This document shows, in pieces, positions 5,784-12,841 of a stretch of DNA of 49,514 nt. A program made the translations under genes and the position numbers. The DNA comes from an uncultured Clostridia bacterium (GTDB taxonomy: Bacteria > Bacillota > Clostridia > Oscillospirales > CAG-272). Numbering within the stretch: position 1 is the first letter of the stretch; every line of letters starts with the position of its first letter. The notes beneath the pieces are model-generated. The model searched no databases, was not told the origin of the DNA, and saw only the letters and a program-made list of their open reading frames with translations. The stretch spans positions 1 through 49,514 of the forward strand of contig CANQMS010000017.1 in NCBI GenBank assembly GCA_947624995.1. The letters run 5' to 3'.

Positions 5784-7481
5784 ATGAAGAAGTTACTTGC
5801 GATCATCATAGCAGCAATTATGGTGATCAGCCTCGTTCCGTTTGCCCTCGCCGAAGAAGCGCCCGCAGCGGAACCGGAAAGCAGCAGCCTTCTTGCTCAC
5901 TACACGTTTGACGGTGAGAATTCAGACAAGGGTCTGACGAAGAAGGGCACAGGTGCCGCCACATACAAGGACGGCGTAGTGCGCATGGAAAAAGACGCAT
6001 ATTTTGTTTCCGACGTTGACCTTGCCGGTCTTAAGGAGATCACGATAGGCGTAAAGGTTGTTATGCCGAAGGAAATCAAAAACAATGACAATCTGCCGTA
6101 CGGTTGGGTATACGGACTCACATCCAAGGGTTCCTATAATACCGACGGTCAGAATTTTGCGGCACTCGGAATTGCCGGCGATAAGGCGATAAGCTGGTTT
6201 GCGAACGGCGATCAGTGGGGCGGCGGAGCACATGCCGACTACAAATGGAAAGACGGCGATGTGACCGAAGGCAAGGTATTAGAGATTGTGGCTACATATA
6301 AGCCTGCTAAAAACGAAAAGGGCGAAGATGTATACATGAATACTCTGTACGTCAACGGAGAAAAGATTGAGGGATGGGAGACATCCGGTCCTCTCAGCGC
6401 TATAATTGGCGATACTCCTACTCTCATGGTCGGCAGAAATAACTGGGGCGGCGGCGAGTACATAACTCCCGATCTCGGCATAGATGAAATGGTCGTCTAT
6501 GATCGCGCCATTAGTGATAAGATGGTCGTCTATGCGTTTGACACCGATGAGGTTTATGCGGCGGTTTATACGTTTGACGGTGAGAATTCAGACAAGGGTC
6601 TGACGAAGAAGGGCACAGGTGCCGCCACATACAAGGACGGCGTAGTGCGCATGGAAAAAGACGCATATTTTGTTTCCGACGTTGACCTTGCCGGTCTTAA
6701 GGAGATCACGATAGGCGTAAAGGTTGTTATGCCGAAGGAAATCAAAAACAATGACAATCTGCCGTACGGTTGGGTATACGGACTCACATCCAAGGGTTCC
6801 TATAATACCGACGGTCAGAATTTTGCGGCACTCGGAATTGCCGGCGATAAGGCGATAAGCTGGTTTGCGAACGGCGATCAGTGGGGCGGCGGAGCACATG
6901 CCGACTACAAATGGAAAGACGGCGATGTGACCGAAGGCAAGGTATTAGAGATTGTGGCTACATATAAGCCTGCTAAAAACGAAAAGGGCGAAGATGTATA
7001 CATGAATACTCTGTACGTCAACGGAGAAAAGATTGAGGGATGGGAGACATCCGGTCCTCTCAGCGCTATAATTGGCGATACTCCTACTCTCATGGTCGGC
7101 AGAAATAACTGGGGCGGCGGCGAGTACATAACTCCCGGTCTCGGCATAGATAAAATGGTCGTTATGAATGTTGCAGTTTCTGATGACGATGCATCGTATG
7201 TATTCAAAGATGCTCCGCTCCCTGCAACGCCTCCGACGACGGACGATGATTCTTCCGATTCTTCTTCCAAGGTCGACGACGACACGACGAAGAAAGACGA
7301 CGACACAACGAAGGCAGACGACGGCACGACGGGTTCTTCCGACACGACCGGCGCGTCCGGCTCCGGCTCCGGCACGGGCAGCAACCCGACCTCGCCGACG
7401 ACGGGCTTTGTGACGTTCTTCGTCGCGGCTGCCGCTATCGGCTCCGGCGCGTACATCGTTTCGAAGAAGCGCAACGGCTGA
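5784..7481 (+). CDS. Secreted double-LamG surface protein with sortase-type tail
   Basis: 565 residues: signal peptide ending near ALA, two LamG-like domains of about 200 residues, an Asp/Thr/Lys-rich acidic linker (DDDSSDSSSK, DDDTTKKDDD), a short Gly/Ser/Thr stalk, and a tail beginning SPTTGF with a hydrophobic helix and KKRNG. The two domains come from a tandem duplication with a 666-bp period whose shared 567 bp are identical; only the domain ends differ (DLGIDEMVVYDR against GLGIDKMVVMNV). A 33-codon segment between them is unique. The acidic linker and the Thr instead of Ala in the motif set it apart from the other three. Start at the ATG at 5784, after ATGGAGGA. Probably wall-anchored; ligand unknown. 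Perfect identity could also reflect a collapsed or misjoined assembly. Confidence 0.8.
   Translation: MKKLLAIIIAAIMVISLVPFALAEEAPAAEPESSSLLAHYTFDGENSDKGLTKKGTGAATYKDGVVRMEKDAYFVSDVDLAGLKEITIGVKVVMPKEIKNNDNLPYGWVYGLTSKGSYNTDGQNFAALGIAGDKAISWFANGDQWGGGAHADYKWKDGDVTEGKVLEIVATYKPAKNEKGEDVYMNTLYVNGEKIEGWETSGPLSAIIGDTPTLMVGRNNWGGGEYITPDLGIDEMVVYDRAISDKMVVYAFDTDEVYAAVYTFDGENSDKGLTKKGTGAATYKDGVVRMEKDAYFVSDVDLAGLKEITIGVKVVMPKEIKNNDNLPYGWVYGLTSKGSYNTDGQNFAALGIAGDKAISWFANGDQWGGGAHADYKWKDGDVTEGKVLEIVATYKPAKNEKGEDVYMNTLYVNGEKIEGWETSGPLSAIIGDTPTLMVGRNNWGGGEYITPGLGIDKMVVMNVAVSDDDASYVFKDAPLPATPPTTDDDSSDSSSKVDDDTTKKDDDTTKADDGTTGSSDTTGASGSGSGTGSNPTSPTTGFVTFFVAAAAIGSGAYIVSKKRNG
5905..7137 (+). repeat. Perfect tandem duplication, 2 x 567 bp, period 666 bp
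   Basis: 5905-6471 and 6571-7137 are identical base for base as far as I can read; the first mismatch is A at 6472 against G at 7138. Both copies are in frame within one gene. Absence of synonymous changes means either very recent duplication or ongoing conversion. Such a repeat can itself expand or collapse by recombination. Confidence 0.9.
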
Positions 7482-7531
7482 TAATCCGATAAACAGATCA
7501 AAAGCTGCCTCCGCGTGAGGAAAGCAGAAAG

Positions 7532-7710
7532 AAAAAACAGTCCCCCTCGGGGGGCTGTTTTTTCAGTCTCTCCCGAGCGGGGACCGTTTTCCCGGTTCGC
7601 CCCGAGCGGGGACCGCTTTTTTCGCTTCGCCCCGCGGGGGGCTGTTTTTTCGGTCTTTCCCGAGAGAGGGACTGTTTTCTTTCGGTTCGTCCGAGAGGGA
7701 CCGTTTTTCT
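7532..7710 (+). repeat. Tandem array of six terminator-like hairpin units
   Basis: The first element is a long hairpin with A and T runs on its two sides (AAAAAACAG at 7532, CTGTTTTTT to 7563), able to stop transcription from both directions. It is followed by five more units of 28-30 bp at about 7564, 7593, 7623, 7651 and 7681. Each has a CCCGAG-type stem (for example GCCCCGAGCGGGGAC) and then a run of four to six T. Units differ, but most differences keep the stem paired. Reading frames across it give only repetitive Arg/Pro/Phe peptides and are not genes. It lies between the surface gene cluster and the convergent aldolase gene. Confidence 0.8.
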
Positions 7711-7765
7711 TCCGTTCTTTTTCCGCCCCGGCGCCGGCGCATCGCGGACCGGGACGCGAACCTCA

Positions 7766-7812
7766 TAAAAACGGTGCGGGGCGAAGCTTTCCCAAAAAAG
7801 CTTCGCCCCGCA
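7766..7812 (-). terminator. Terminator of the KDPG aldolase gene
   Basis: Perfect 16-bp stem (7775-7790 with 7797-7812, loop CCCAAA). On the minus strand it is followed by CC, G and a five-T run, and it sits 38 bases after the aldolase stop. Confidence 0.8.
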
Positions 7813-7849
7813 GGGTTCAGAATAGGTCAAGTCTTGAAAAGTCTTTCGC

Positions 7850-8494
7850 TCACGGGGCACAGATGGCGGCGAGAGCCGAACGGGTGCGTGCGGCGATCTC
7901 ATCCCACGCCTTGTCGGCTATGAGCTTTTCCGTCGCCATGAACGATCCGCCGACGGCGAGCACGCATCCGAGCGACGTGTAGTCGCGCAGGTTGCGCATG
8001 TCGATCCCGCCGGTCGGAATAAACGCAACGTCCGGGAACGGAGCCGAGAGCGCCTTTACCGCAGCGGCACCGCCGAACGATGACGCCGGGAAAAACTTCA
8101 CCGTCGAGAGCCCGAGCGCGAGCGCCGCCGTGATCTCCGTCGGCGTCACGCAGCCGGGAACGACGGGGACCGCCGCCTTCTGACAATAACGCACGACGTC
8201 CGCGTCAAGCCCGGGAGAGACGATAAAATCCGCTCCCGCCGAGACGGCTGCCTCCGCCTGAGCCACGGTCAGGACCGTGCCGGCGCCGACGAACATCCCC
8301 GGGCGCGAATTCTTCATCCGCGAGATGACCTCCGCGGCGCACCCGGTGCGGAACGTTACCTCCGCGACGGAAAGACCGCCCGTGATCAGCGCGTCCGCGA
8401 GCTGCTCCGAGCTGTCGGGGTCGCTGATCTTTATGACCGGGACGAGCTTTTTGTCGACAAGTGCCGAATAAAGTGAGTCGTTCGTTTTCACCAT
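7850..8494 (-). CDS. eda: KDPG/KHG aldolase
   Basis: Class I aldolase cleaving 2-keto-3-deoxy-6-phosphogluconate (or 4-hydroxy-2-oxoglutarate) to pyruvate and glyceraldehyde-3-phosphate (or glyoxylate). 214 residues, normal length. Key parts are Glu45 in AEVTFRT, the GAGTV loop at 70-74, PGCVTPTE at 113-120, the Schiff-base Lys133 in TVKFFPA, and the phosphate-binding PTGGI near 163. The start ATG has AAGGAAG upstream and a good promoter (8531-8558). It stands alone, without a 2-keto-3-deoxygluconate kinase or uronate genes beside it, so the sugar acid it serves cannot be read from context. Family is certain; exact substrate is not. Confidence 0.93.
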   Translation of the reverse strand: MVKTNDSLYSALVDKKLVPVIKISDPDSSEQLADALITGGLSVAEVTFRTGCAAEVISRMKNSRPGMFVGAGTVLTVAQAEAAVSAGADFIVSPGLDADVVRYCQKAAVPVVPGCVTPTEITAALALGLSTVKFFPASSFGGAAAVKALSAPFPDVAFIPTGGIDMRNLRDYTSLGCVLAVGGSFMATEKLIADKAWDEIAARTRSALAAICAP

Positions 8495-8530
8495 GACCTG
8501 CTTCCTTTATGAAATATAAACTACATATAT

Positions 8531-8558
8531 TTTATACTATGCGATGATGATTTGTCAA
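8531..8558 (-). promoter_or_regulatory. Promoter of eda
   Basis: Read on the minus strand: TTGACA (8558-8553), 16-bp spacer, TATAAA (8536-8531). Confidence 0.65.
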
Positions 8559-8689
8559 TAGGCGCCGCCGCCGTCACTTAAATTTCACAGCGCGGAGCGG
8601 ATGCGGGCACATTCTTTAGAACATCTCCACAAAAAGGGAAAAAGTTTTTTACAAAAAAGACGCAAAAATGCGATTATTGATCATTTTGT

Positions 8690-8720
8690 TCACACAACCG
8701 TCACATAAGCGTTATATAAT
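8690..8720 (+). promoter_or_regulatory. Promoter with TCACA direct repeat overlapping the -35 region
   Basis: TCACA occurs at 8690 and 8701 (11-bp period; the first copy reads GTTCACA from 8688), followed after TAA by six bases and TATAAT (8715-8720). There is no consensus -35, so an activator bound to the repeat probably replaces it. The same TCACAC-N5-TCACATAA-N6 arrangement occurs at 33439 before the ABC-sortase operon. Confidence 0.55.
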
Positions 8721-8762
8721 ATCAGTTACAGTATCAAGACGATACAAATCGAGGAGGAAATT

Positions 8763-10193
8763 ATGAAGAAATTTCTTTGCCTGCTGCTCATCATCGCGAT
8801 GGTCGCAGTCCCGATGGTCGCTTGCGGACCCAAGGATGACGGTCCGGAAAAGCCTCTGGAAACGAGCGCGAACAGACCCGGCAGCGAAGGCATCGACAAA
8901 CCGAATCTGCCCGACAAGAAATTCAACGGCGCGGATTTCAACATCCTGACCGAAAAAGCTGAGAAGTGGGGCTATTACCCGCTCGACATCGACGAGATCG
9001 ACGAGAATGACGCGTATGCAAACGCCATCCACAACCGCAACGCGCTCGTTGAGGACCGCCTTGACATCAACATAGTCGGCAGCGAACAGCCCGGCGCGCC
9101 CGATGTTACGAAGCTGTTCCAGAATGATATTCAGGCGCAGTCCTTCGCGTATCACGCAGTGTTCAACACGGTGCAGGAGATGTTCACGGTCGTTGCCGCA
9201 GGTCTCTGCATGCCCTTTGACGAGCTGACGTACGTCAACCTCGACAACAACTACTGGAACCACGACTGCACGGAGCAGCTCACGCTCGGCGGAAGGTCCT
9301 ATATCAATTCCGGCGATATCATGATCTCGGACAAAGAGGTCATCTGGGCTATGTACTTCATCAAGTCGCGCATCAAGGAGCAGAAGCTCGAGAGCCCCTA
9401 CGACCTCGTAAACAACAACGAGTGGACGTGGGATAAGATGATGGAAATGGCTGACTCCGTCGATGAAGACGTCAACGGCGACGACACGATGACCATCAAC
9501 AGCTCCGATATCTTCGGTCTCTGCACACACTGGGAAAACTACGCGGCATCCTGGGAATCCGCAGGTCTTAAGGCTGTCGAATTCGGCGAAGACGGTTCTC
9601 CTTACCTTGCATGGGGCGAGGAAGAATTCTACAACGTCCATTCCGACATCGTCGACCTGATGACGAACAAGGAAGTCGTCTCGGCAAGCGACATCGACTG
9701 GATCTCGAGCGCGATCACCAAGAACAAGACCCTGTTCGGCACGGAGGTCATGGCGTTCGTTCGTACATACCGCGAGAGCGAGAACGAATTCGGTATCGTT
9801 CCTTATCCGAAGTACAACTCGAACGTTCCGAGATTTAATTCGTATGTTGCACGTAACTCCGCCGGTGTTTCCGTCGGTTACGGTCATCCGGAGGCTGAGT
9901 ATATAAGCATCGTTCTCGAGACGATGGCTTGGCTCGGCAAGTCCGATCTTACTCCCGAATACTACGACAAACAGCTCAAGGGCAGATACGCATCCGACTC
10001 TGAGTCCGCTTCGATGCTTGACATCATATTCGAGTATCGCTGCTACGACATCGGCGTCTTCGTTGATAAGTACGGCGCTGCCGGCACGGTCCTTTCTCAG
10101 GCTGATACCAGCATTTCAAGCATCTGGGCAAAACAGGGCGGTGCCCTCCAGAATGACCTTGACAAGCTGGTCAGCAAGCTGCTCAACCAGTAG
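8763..10193 (+). CDS. Extracellular solute-binding lipoprotein
   Basis: 476 residues. The N-terminus is a lipoprotein signal peptide with lipobox VPMVAC and the modified Cys at residue 21, followed by a charged linker. The rest fits the type 1 family of extracellular solute-binding proteins found in quantity in gut Clostridia (KKFNGADFNILTE, a FQNDIQAQ segment, NNNEWTWDKMMEMAD in the hinge region and FGIVPYPKYN toward the C-terminus). Such proteins deliver sugars or oligosaccharides to ABC permeases, but no permease or ATPase gene is adjacent, so it is an orphan here. It has its own activator-type promoter and a terminator at 10266. The ribosome site is GAGGAGG. Codon use is intermediate between the surface gene cluster and the GC-rich core. 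Ligand unknown. Confidence 0.83.
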   Translation: MKKFLCLLLIIAMVAVPMVACGPKDDGPEKPLETSANRPGSEGIDKPNLPDKKFNGADFNILTEKAEKWGYYPLDIDEIDENDAYANAIHNRNALVEDRLDINIVGSEQPGAPDVTKLFQNDIQAQSFAYHAVFNTVQEMFTVVAAGLCMPFDELTYVNLDNNYWNHDCTEQLTLGGRSYINSGDIMISDKEVIWAMYFIKSRIKEQKLESPYDLVNNNEWTWDKMMEMADSVDEDVNGDDTMTINSSDIFGLCTHWENYAASWESAGLKAVEFGEDGSPYLAWGEEEFYNVHSDIVDLMTNKEVVSASDIDWISSAITKNKTLFGTEVMAFVRTYRESENEFGIVPYPKYNSNVPRFNSYVARNSAGVSVGYGHPEAEYISIVLETMAWLGKSDLTPEYYDKQLKGRYASDSESASMLDIIFEYRCYDIGVFVDKYGAAGTVLSQADTSISSIWAKQGGALQNDLDKLVSKLLNQ

Positions 10194-10265
10194 CATAATA
10201 TTCACATGCGCCTTTGCGGGACCGTTCGTTATTTGTGCCGCCTAATAAATGAACGGTCTGAATGC

Positions 10266-10300
10266 GGGAGGGACTTTTAACAGTCCCTCCCTCTTTTTTT
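10266..10300 (+). terminator. Terminator of the solute-binding protein gene
   Basis: GGGAGGGACT (10266-10275) pairs with AGTCCCTCCC (10282-10291), followed by TCTTTTTTT. Confidence 0.92.
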
Positions 10301-10552
10301 GCGCTGATATGTCTTTGCTTTTGTTTTGACTTTCCCGTTCTTTTTCCTTTCCTTTCCCTTCTGTTCCTGTTCCTGTTCCTGTTCCATTTGCCTTGTCCGT
10401 TCCCGCCCGCGGCGGCAGGCTGATCCGAAAAAAGCGGAAGTGTGCGACGCGGGAGGCGGTTTTTAGGTGAGAGCGGTGCCTGCGGCGCATCATTTTTTTA
10501 TTTTCGGCAAAAAAAGTTGTGTCGGGGTATTTATTTCTTCGCGGGAATGTGA
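10301..10552. other. Intergenic stretch with a short TGTTCC repeat
   Basis: No gene found. A pyrimidine-rich stretch includes four perfect copies of TGTTCC (10362-10385). The typA promoter lies at its right edge: TACAAT at 10553-10558 with an upstream TG but no clear -35. Confidence 0.6.
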
Positions 10553-10594
10553 TACAATACTGTCTTGTTGAATTTGTAACAGGGGTATACTGTC

Positions 10595-12424
10595 TTGATA
10601 AGAGAGGATTTGAGAAATATCGCGATCATCGCGCACGTCGACCACGGAAAGACGACGCTCGTCGACGAGATGCTGAAGCAGTGCGGGGAGTACCACGAAA
10701 AGCAGCAGATCACGGAGCGCGTCATGGATTCGGGCGACCTTGAGCGCGAGCGCGGGATAACGATTCTGGCGAAGAACACGTCGGTCGTCTATAAAGATGT
10801 AAAAATAAATATCGTCGACACTCCCGGTCACGCCGATTTCGGCGGCGAGGTCGAGCGCATACTGAAAATGGTGAACGGCGTCCTTCTGCTCGTCGACGCC
10901 GCGGAGGGTCCGATGCCGCAGACGCGGTTCGTGCTCGGGCGCGCGATGGAGCTCGGGCACCGCGTCATCGTCGTCATCAATAAGATCGACCGTCCGGACG
11001 CTCGCCTCGGCGAGGTCGAGGACGAGATCCTCGAGCTCTTGCTCGAGCTGAACGCGTCGACGGAGCAGTTCGACTCGCCGATGATATACTGCTCGGGGCG
11101 CGACGGGACGGCGTCATTCTCGCCGGACGAGCCGGGCACCGACTTAAAGCCGCTGTTTGACACGATCCTGCAATATATGCCCGCCCCGGAGGGCGACCCG
11201 GACGGTCCCTTGCAGATGCTCATTTCGAACATCGACTACAACGATTATGTCGGCAGGATCGGCATCGGCAGGATCGAGCGCGGGACGATCCGCGTCGGGC
11301 AGGAGGTCGGCGTCGTCAATTTCCACGACCCGGACTCGATGTCGAAGAAGACGAACGTCGTTTCGCTCTATCAGTTCGACGGGCTGACGCGCGACCCGGT
11401 AAACGAAGCGAAGGTGGGCGACATCGTGTGCTTCTCCGGCGCGTCCGACATCACGATCGGCGACACGCTGACCGACCCGCTGACGCCGGAGCCGCTCGAG
11501 TTCGTAAAGATAAGCGAGCCGACGATCGAGATGACGTTCTCGGTCAACGACAGCCCGTTCGCGGGCAGGGAGGGCAAGTTCGTGACGTCGCGCCAGCTCC
11601 GCGCGCGCCTCTACCGCGAAACGCTGCGCGACGTGTCGCTCCGCGTTTCCGACGGCGAGACGACCGACTGCTTCTATGTCGCGGGCAGGGGTGAGATGCA
11701 CCTTTCGATCCTCGTTGAGACGATGCGCCGCGAGGGCTACGAGCTCTGCTGCTCGATGCCGCGCGTCCTCTACCGCGAGATAGACGGCGTCCGCTGCGAG
11801 CCGATGGAGCGCGTCTCGATAGATGTCCCCGAGTCGAGCGTCGGCGTCGTCATTGAAAAGCTCGGCGCGCGCAAGGGCGAGCTGCTCGAGATGAATCTCA
11901 CGGGCTCGCGCATGAAGATTGAATATATGATCCCGTCGCGGTGCCTGTTCGGTTACAGGAGCGAATTTTTGACGGACACGTGCGGCGAGGGCATTATAAA
12001 TTCGCTGTTCGCGGGATATCAGCCGTACAAGGGCGACATCACGCTGCGCTACACGGGCTCGCTCGTCGCGTCCGAATCCGGCGAGGCGACGTCGTACGGG
12101 CTGTATAACGCGCAGGACCGCGGCGCGCTGTTCATCGGCGTCGGGACCGAGGTCTACGAGGGAATGATCGTCGGCGAGTGCCCGCGCATGGAGAATATCG
12201 CGGTCAACGTCTGCAAAAAGAAGCACCTCACCGCCATCCGTTCTACCGGCGCCGACGAGGCGCTCCGTTTGACGCCGCCGAAGATAATGTCGCTCGAACA
12301 GGCTATCGAGTTCATCGCGGACGACGAGCTCATCGAGGTCACCCCGAAGTCCCTCCGCCTCCGCAAACGCATCCTCAACACCGAGCTCCGCCTCAAGGAC
12401 GAGGCTAAGAGAAGGGCTAAGTAA
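10595..12424 (+). CDS. typA: Translational GTPase TypA/BipA
   Basis: Ribosome-associated GTPase related to EF-G and LepA, needed for 50S assembly and growth under stress. 609 residues. GTPase motifs: AHVDHGKTT (13-21), DTPGHADFGGE (switch II) and NKID; then a beta-barrel domain and the C-terminal BipA domain (LTGSRMKIEYMIPSR and the SYGLYNAQDRGALFIG region). The start is a TTG at 10595 giving IREDLRNIAIIAHVDHGK, which matches the family N-terminus; AGGGG lies about 10 bases upstream. It has its own promoter and is closed by the terminator at 12441, so it is monocistronic. Confidence 0.95.
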   Translation: MIREDLRNIAIIAHVDHGKTTLVDEMLKQCGEYHEKQQITERVMDSGDLERERGITILAKNTSVVYKDVKINIVDTPGHADFGGEVERILKMVNGVLLLVDAAEGPMPQTRFVLGRAMELGHRVIVVINKIDRPDARLGEVEDEILELLLELNASTEQFDSPMIYCSGRDGTASFSPDEPGTDLKPLFDTILQYMPAPEGDPDGPLQMLISNIDYNDYVGRIGIGRIERGTIRVGQEVGVVNFHDPDSMSKKTNVVSLYQFDGLTRDPVNEAKVGDIVCFSGASDITIGDTLTDPLTPEPLEFVKISEPTIEMTFSVNDSPFAGREGKFVTSRQLRARLYRETLRDVSLRVSDGETTDCFYVAGRGEMHLSILVETMRREGYELCCSMPRVLYREIDGVRCEPMERVSIDVPESSVGVVIEKLGARKGELLEMNLTGSRMKIEYMIPSRCLFGYRSEFLTDTCGEGIINSLFAGYQPYKGDITLRYTGSLVASESGEATSYGLYNAQDRGALFIGVGTEVYEGMIVGECPRMENIAVNVCKKKHLTAIRSTGADEALRLTPPKIMSLEQAIEFIADDELIEVTPKSLRLRKRILNTELRLKDEAKRRAK

Positions 12425-12440
12425 GTTTTTGGAGTTTATT

Positions 12441-12496
12441 CGCGGGGGAAAACTTTTCGAGAAAAGTTTTCCCCCGCGCCCCTTTTCAAAAGCTTT
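12441..12496 (+). terminator. typA terminator with conserved tail (repeat family copy 1)
   Basis: Perfect 18-bp stem (12441-12458 with 12461-12478) on a two-base loop, starting CGCGGGGGAAAA, followed by GCCCCTTTTCAAAAGCTTT. The stem base and the downstream tail recur after the 3' end of the CotH gene at 27050 (as 27021 to 26945 on the minus strand); a looser version follows tldE at 45721. The tail lies outside the hairpin, so its conservation is not explained by termination alone. Confidence 0.75.
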
Positions 12497-12545
12497 CCTT
12501 ACTTTAATTTTTATAAGAATAAAAGGGCATTGAAGTGTTTTTCTC

Positions 12546-12575
12546 TTGACAACTTGTGATTATATAATGTATAAT
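12546..12575 (+). promoter_or_regulatory. Promoter of T-box-valS
   Basis: TTGACA (12546-12551), 18-bp spacer, TATAAT (12570-12575). Confidence 0.8.
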
Positions 12576-12581
12576 ACCGTA

Positions 12582-12812
12582 AAGGCGTTGACGGGGAGGA
12601 GTAGGTCCCGGGACTGCATGACAGCGAGCCGACGGCGGTGGAAGGTCGGCGGGCAGAGTAAGGATCGAAGGTCGCCTCACGAGCCGCGTGCGTGAAATTT
12701 TTAGCGCACGCCGTATTCTGTGCGTTAAACGGATTTGAGCGGGCGCTTTTTGCGTCAACTCGGGTGGTACCGCGCGACCTCGCGCCCCGGGATATTTCGG
12801 GGCGCTTTTTAT
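12582..12812 (+). promoter_or_regulatory. T-box leader of valS
   Basis: Binds uncharged tRNA-Val and lets valS be read when valine is short. Visible parts in order: a GA-rich stem I base (GGGGAGGAGTAGG), AG bulge (AGCGAGCC), distal loop (GGTGGAAGG), a probable specifier GTC at 12671-12673 (valine codon), the T-box sequence ACTCGGGTGGTACCGCG at 12758-12774 that pairs with the tRNA acceptor end, and the terminator GCGCCCCG/CGGGGCGC with five T at 12806. The T-box sequence is unmistakable; the specifier position is my reading. Confidence 0.93.
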
Positions 12813-12841
12813 TTTTGTGAAAAGAAAGGAATTCGAAAATT

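Noticed and set aside
7532-7710. Repeat array as a CRISPR
   Set aside because: There are no spacers; units abut each other and each is a hairpin with a T run. No cas genes nearby.
7515-7982. Open frames across the hairpin array (155 codons plus strand, 67 and 134 codons minus strand)
   Set aside because: The peptides are simple translations of the 29-bp repeat (Arg/Pro/Gly/Phe or Lys/Ser/Pro), and one runs into the aldolase gene. The repeat explains them.
10362-10385. (TGTTCC)4 microsatellite as a phase-variation tract
   Set aside because: It lies in an untranslated gap, far from a -35/-10 pair or a start codon, so unit changes would have no obvious effect.
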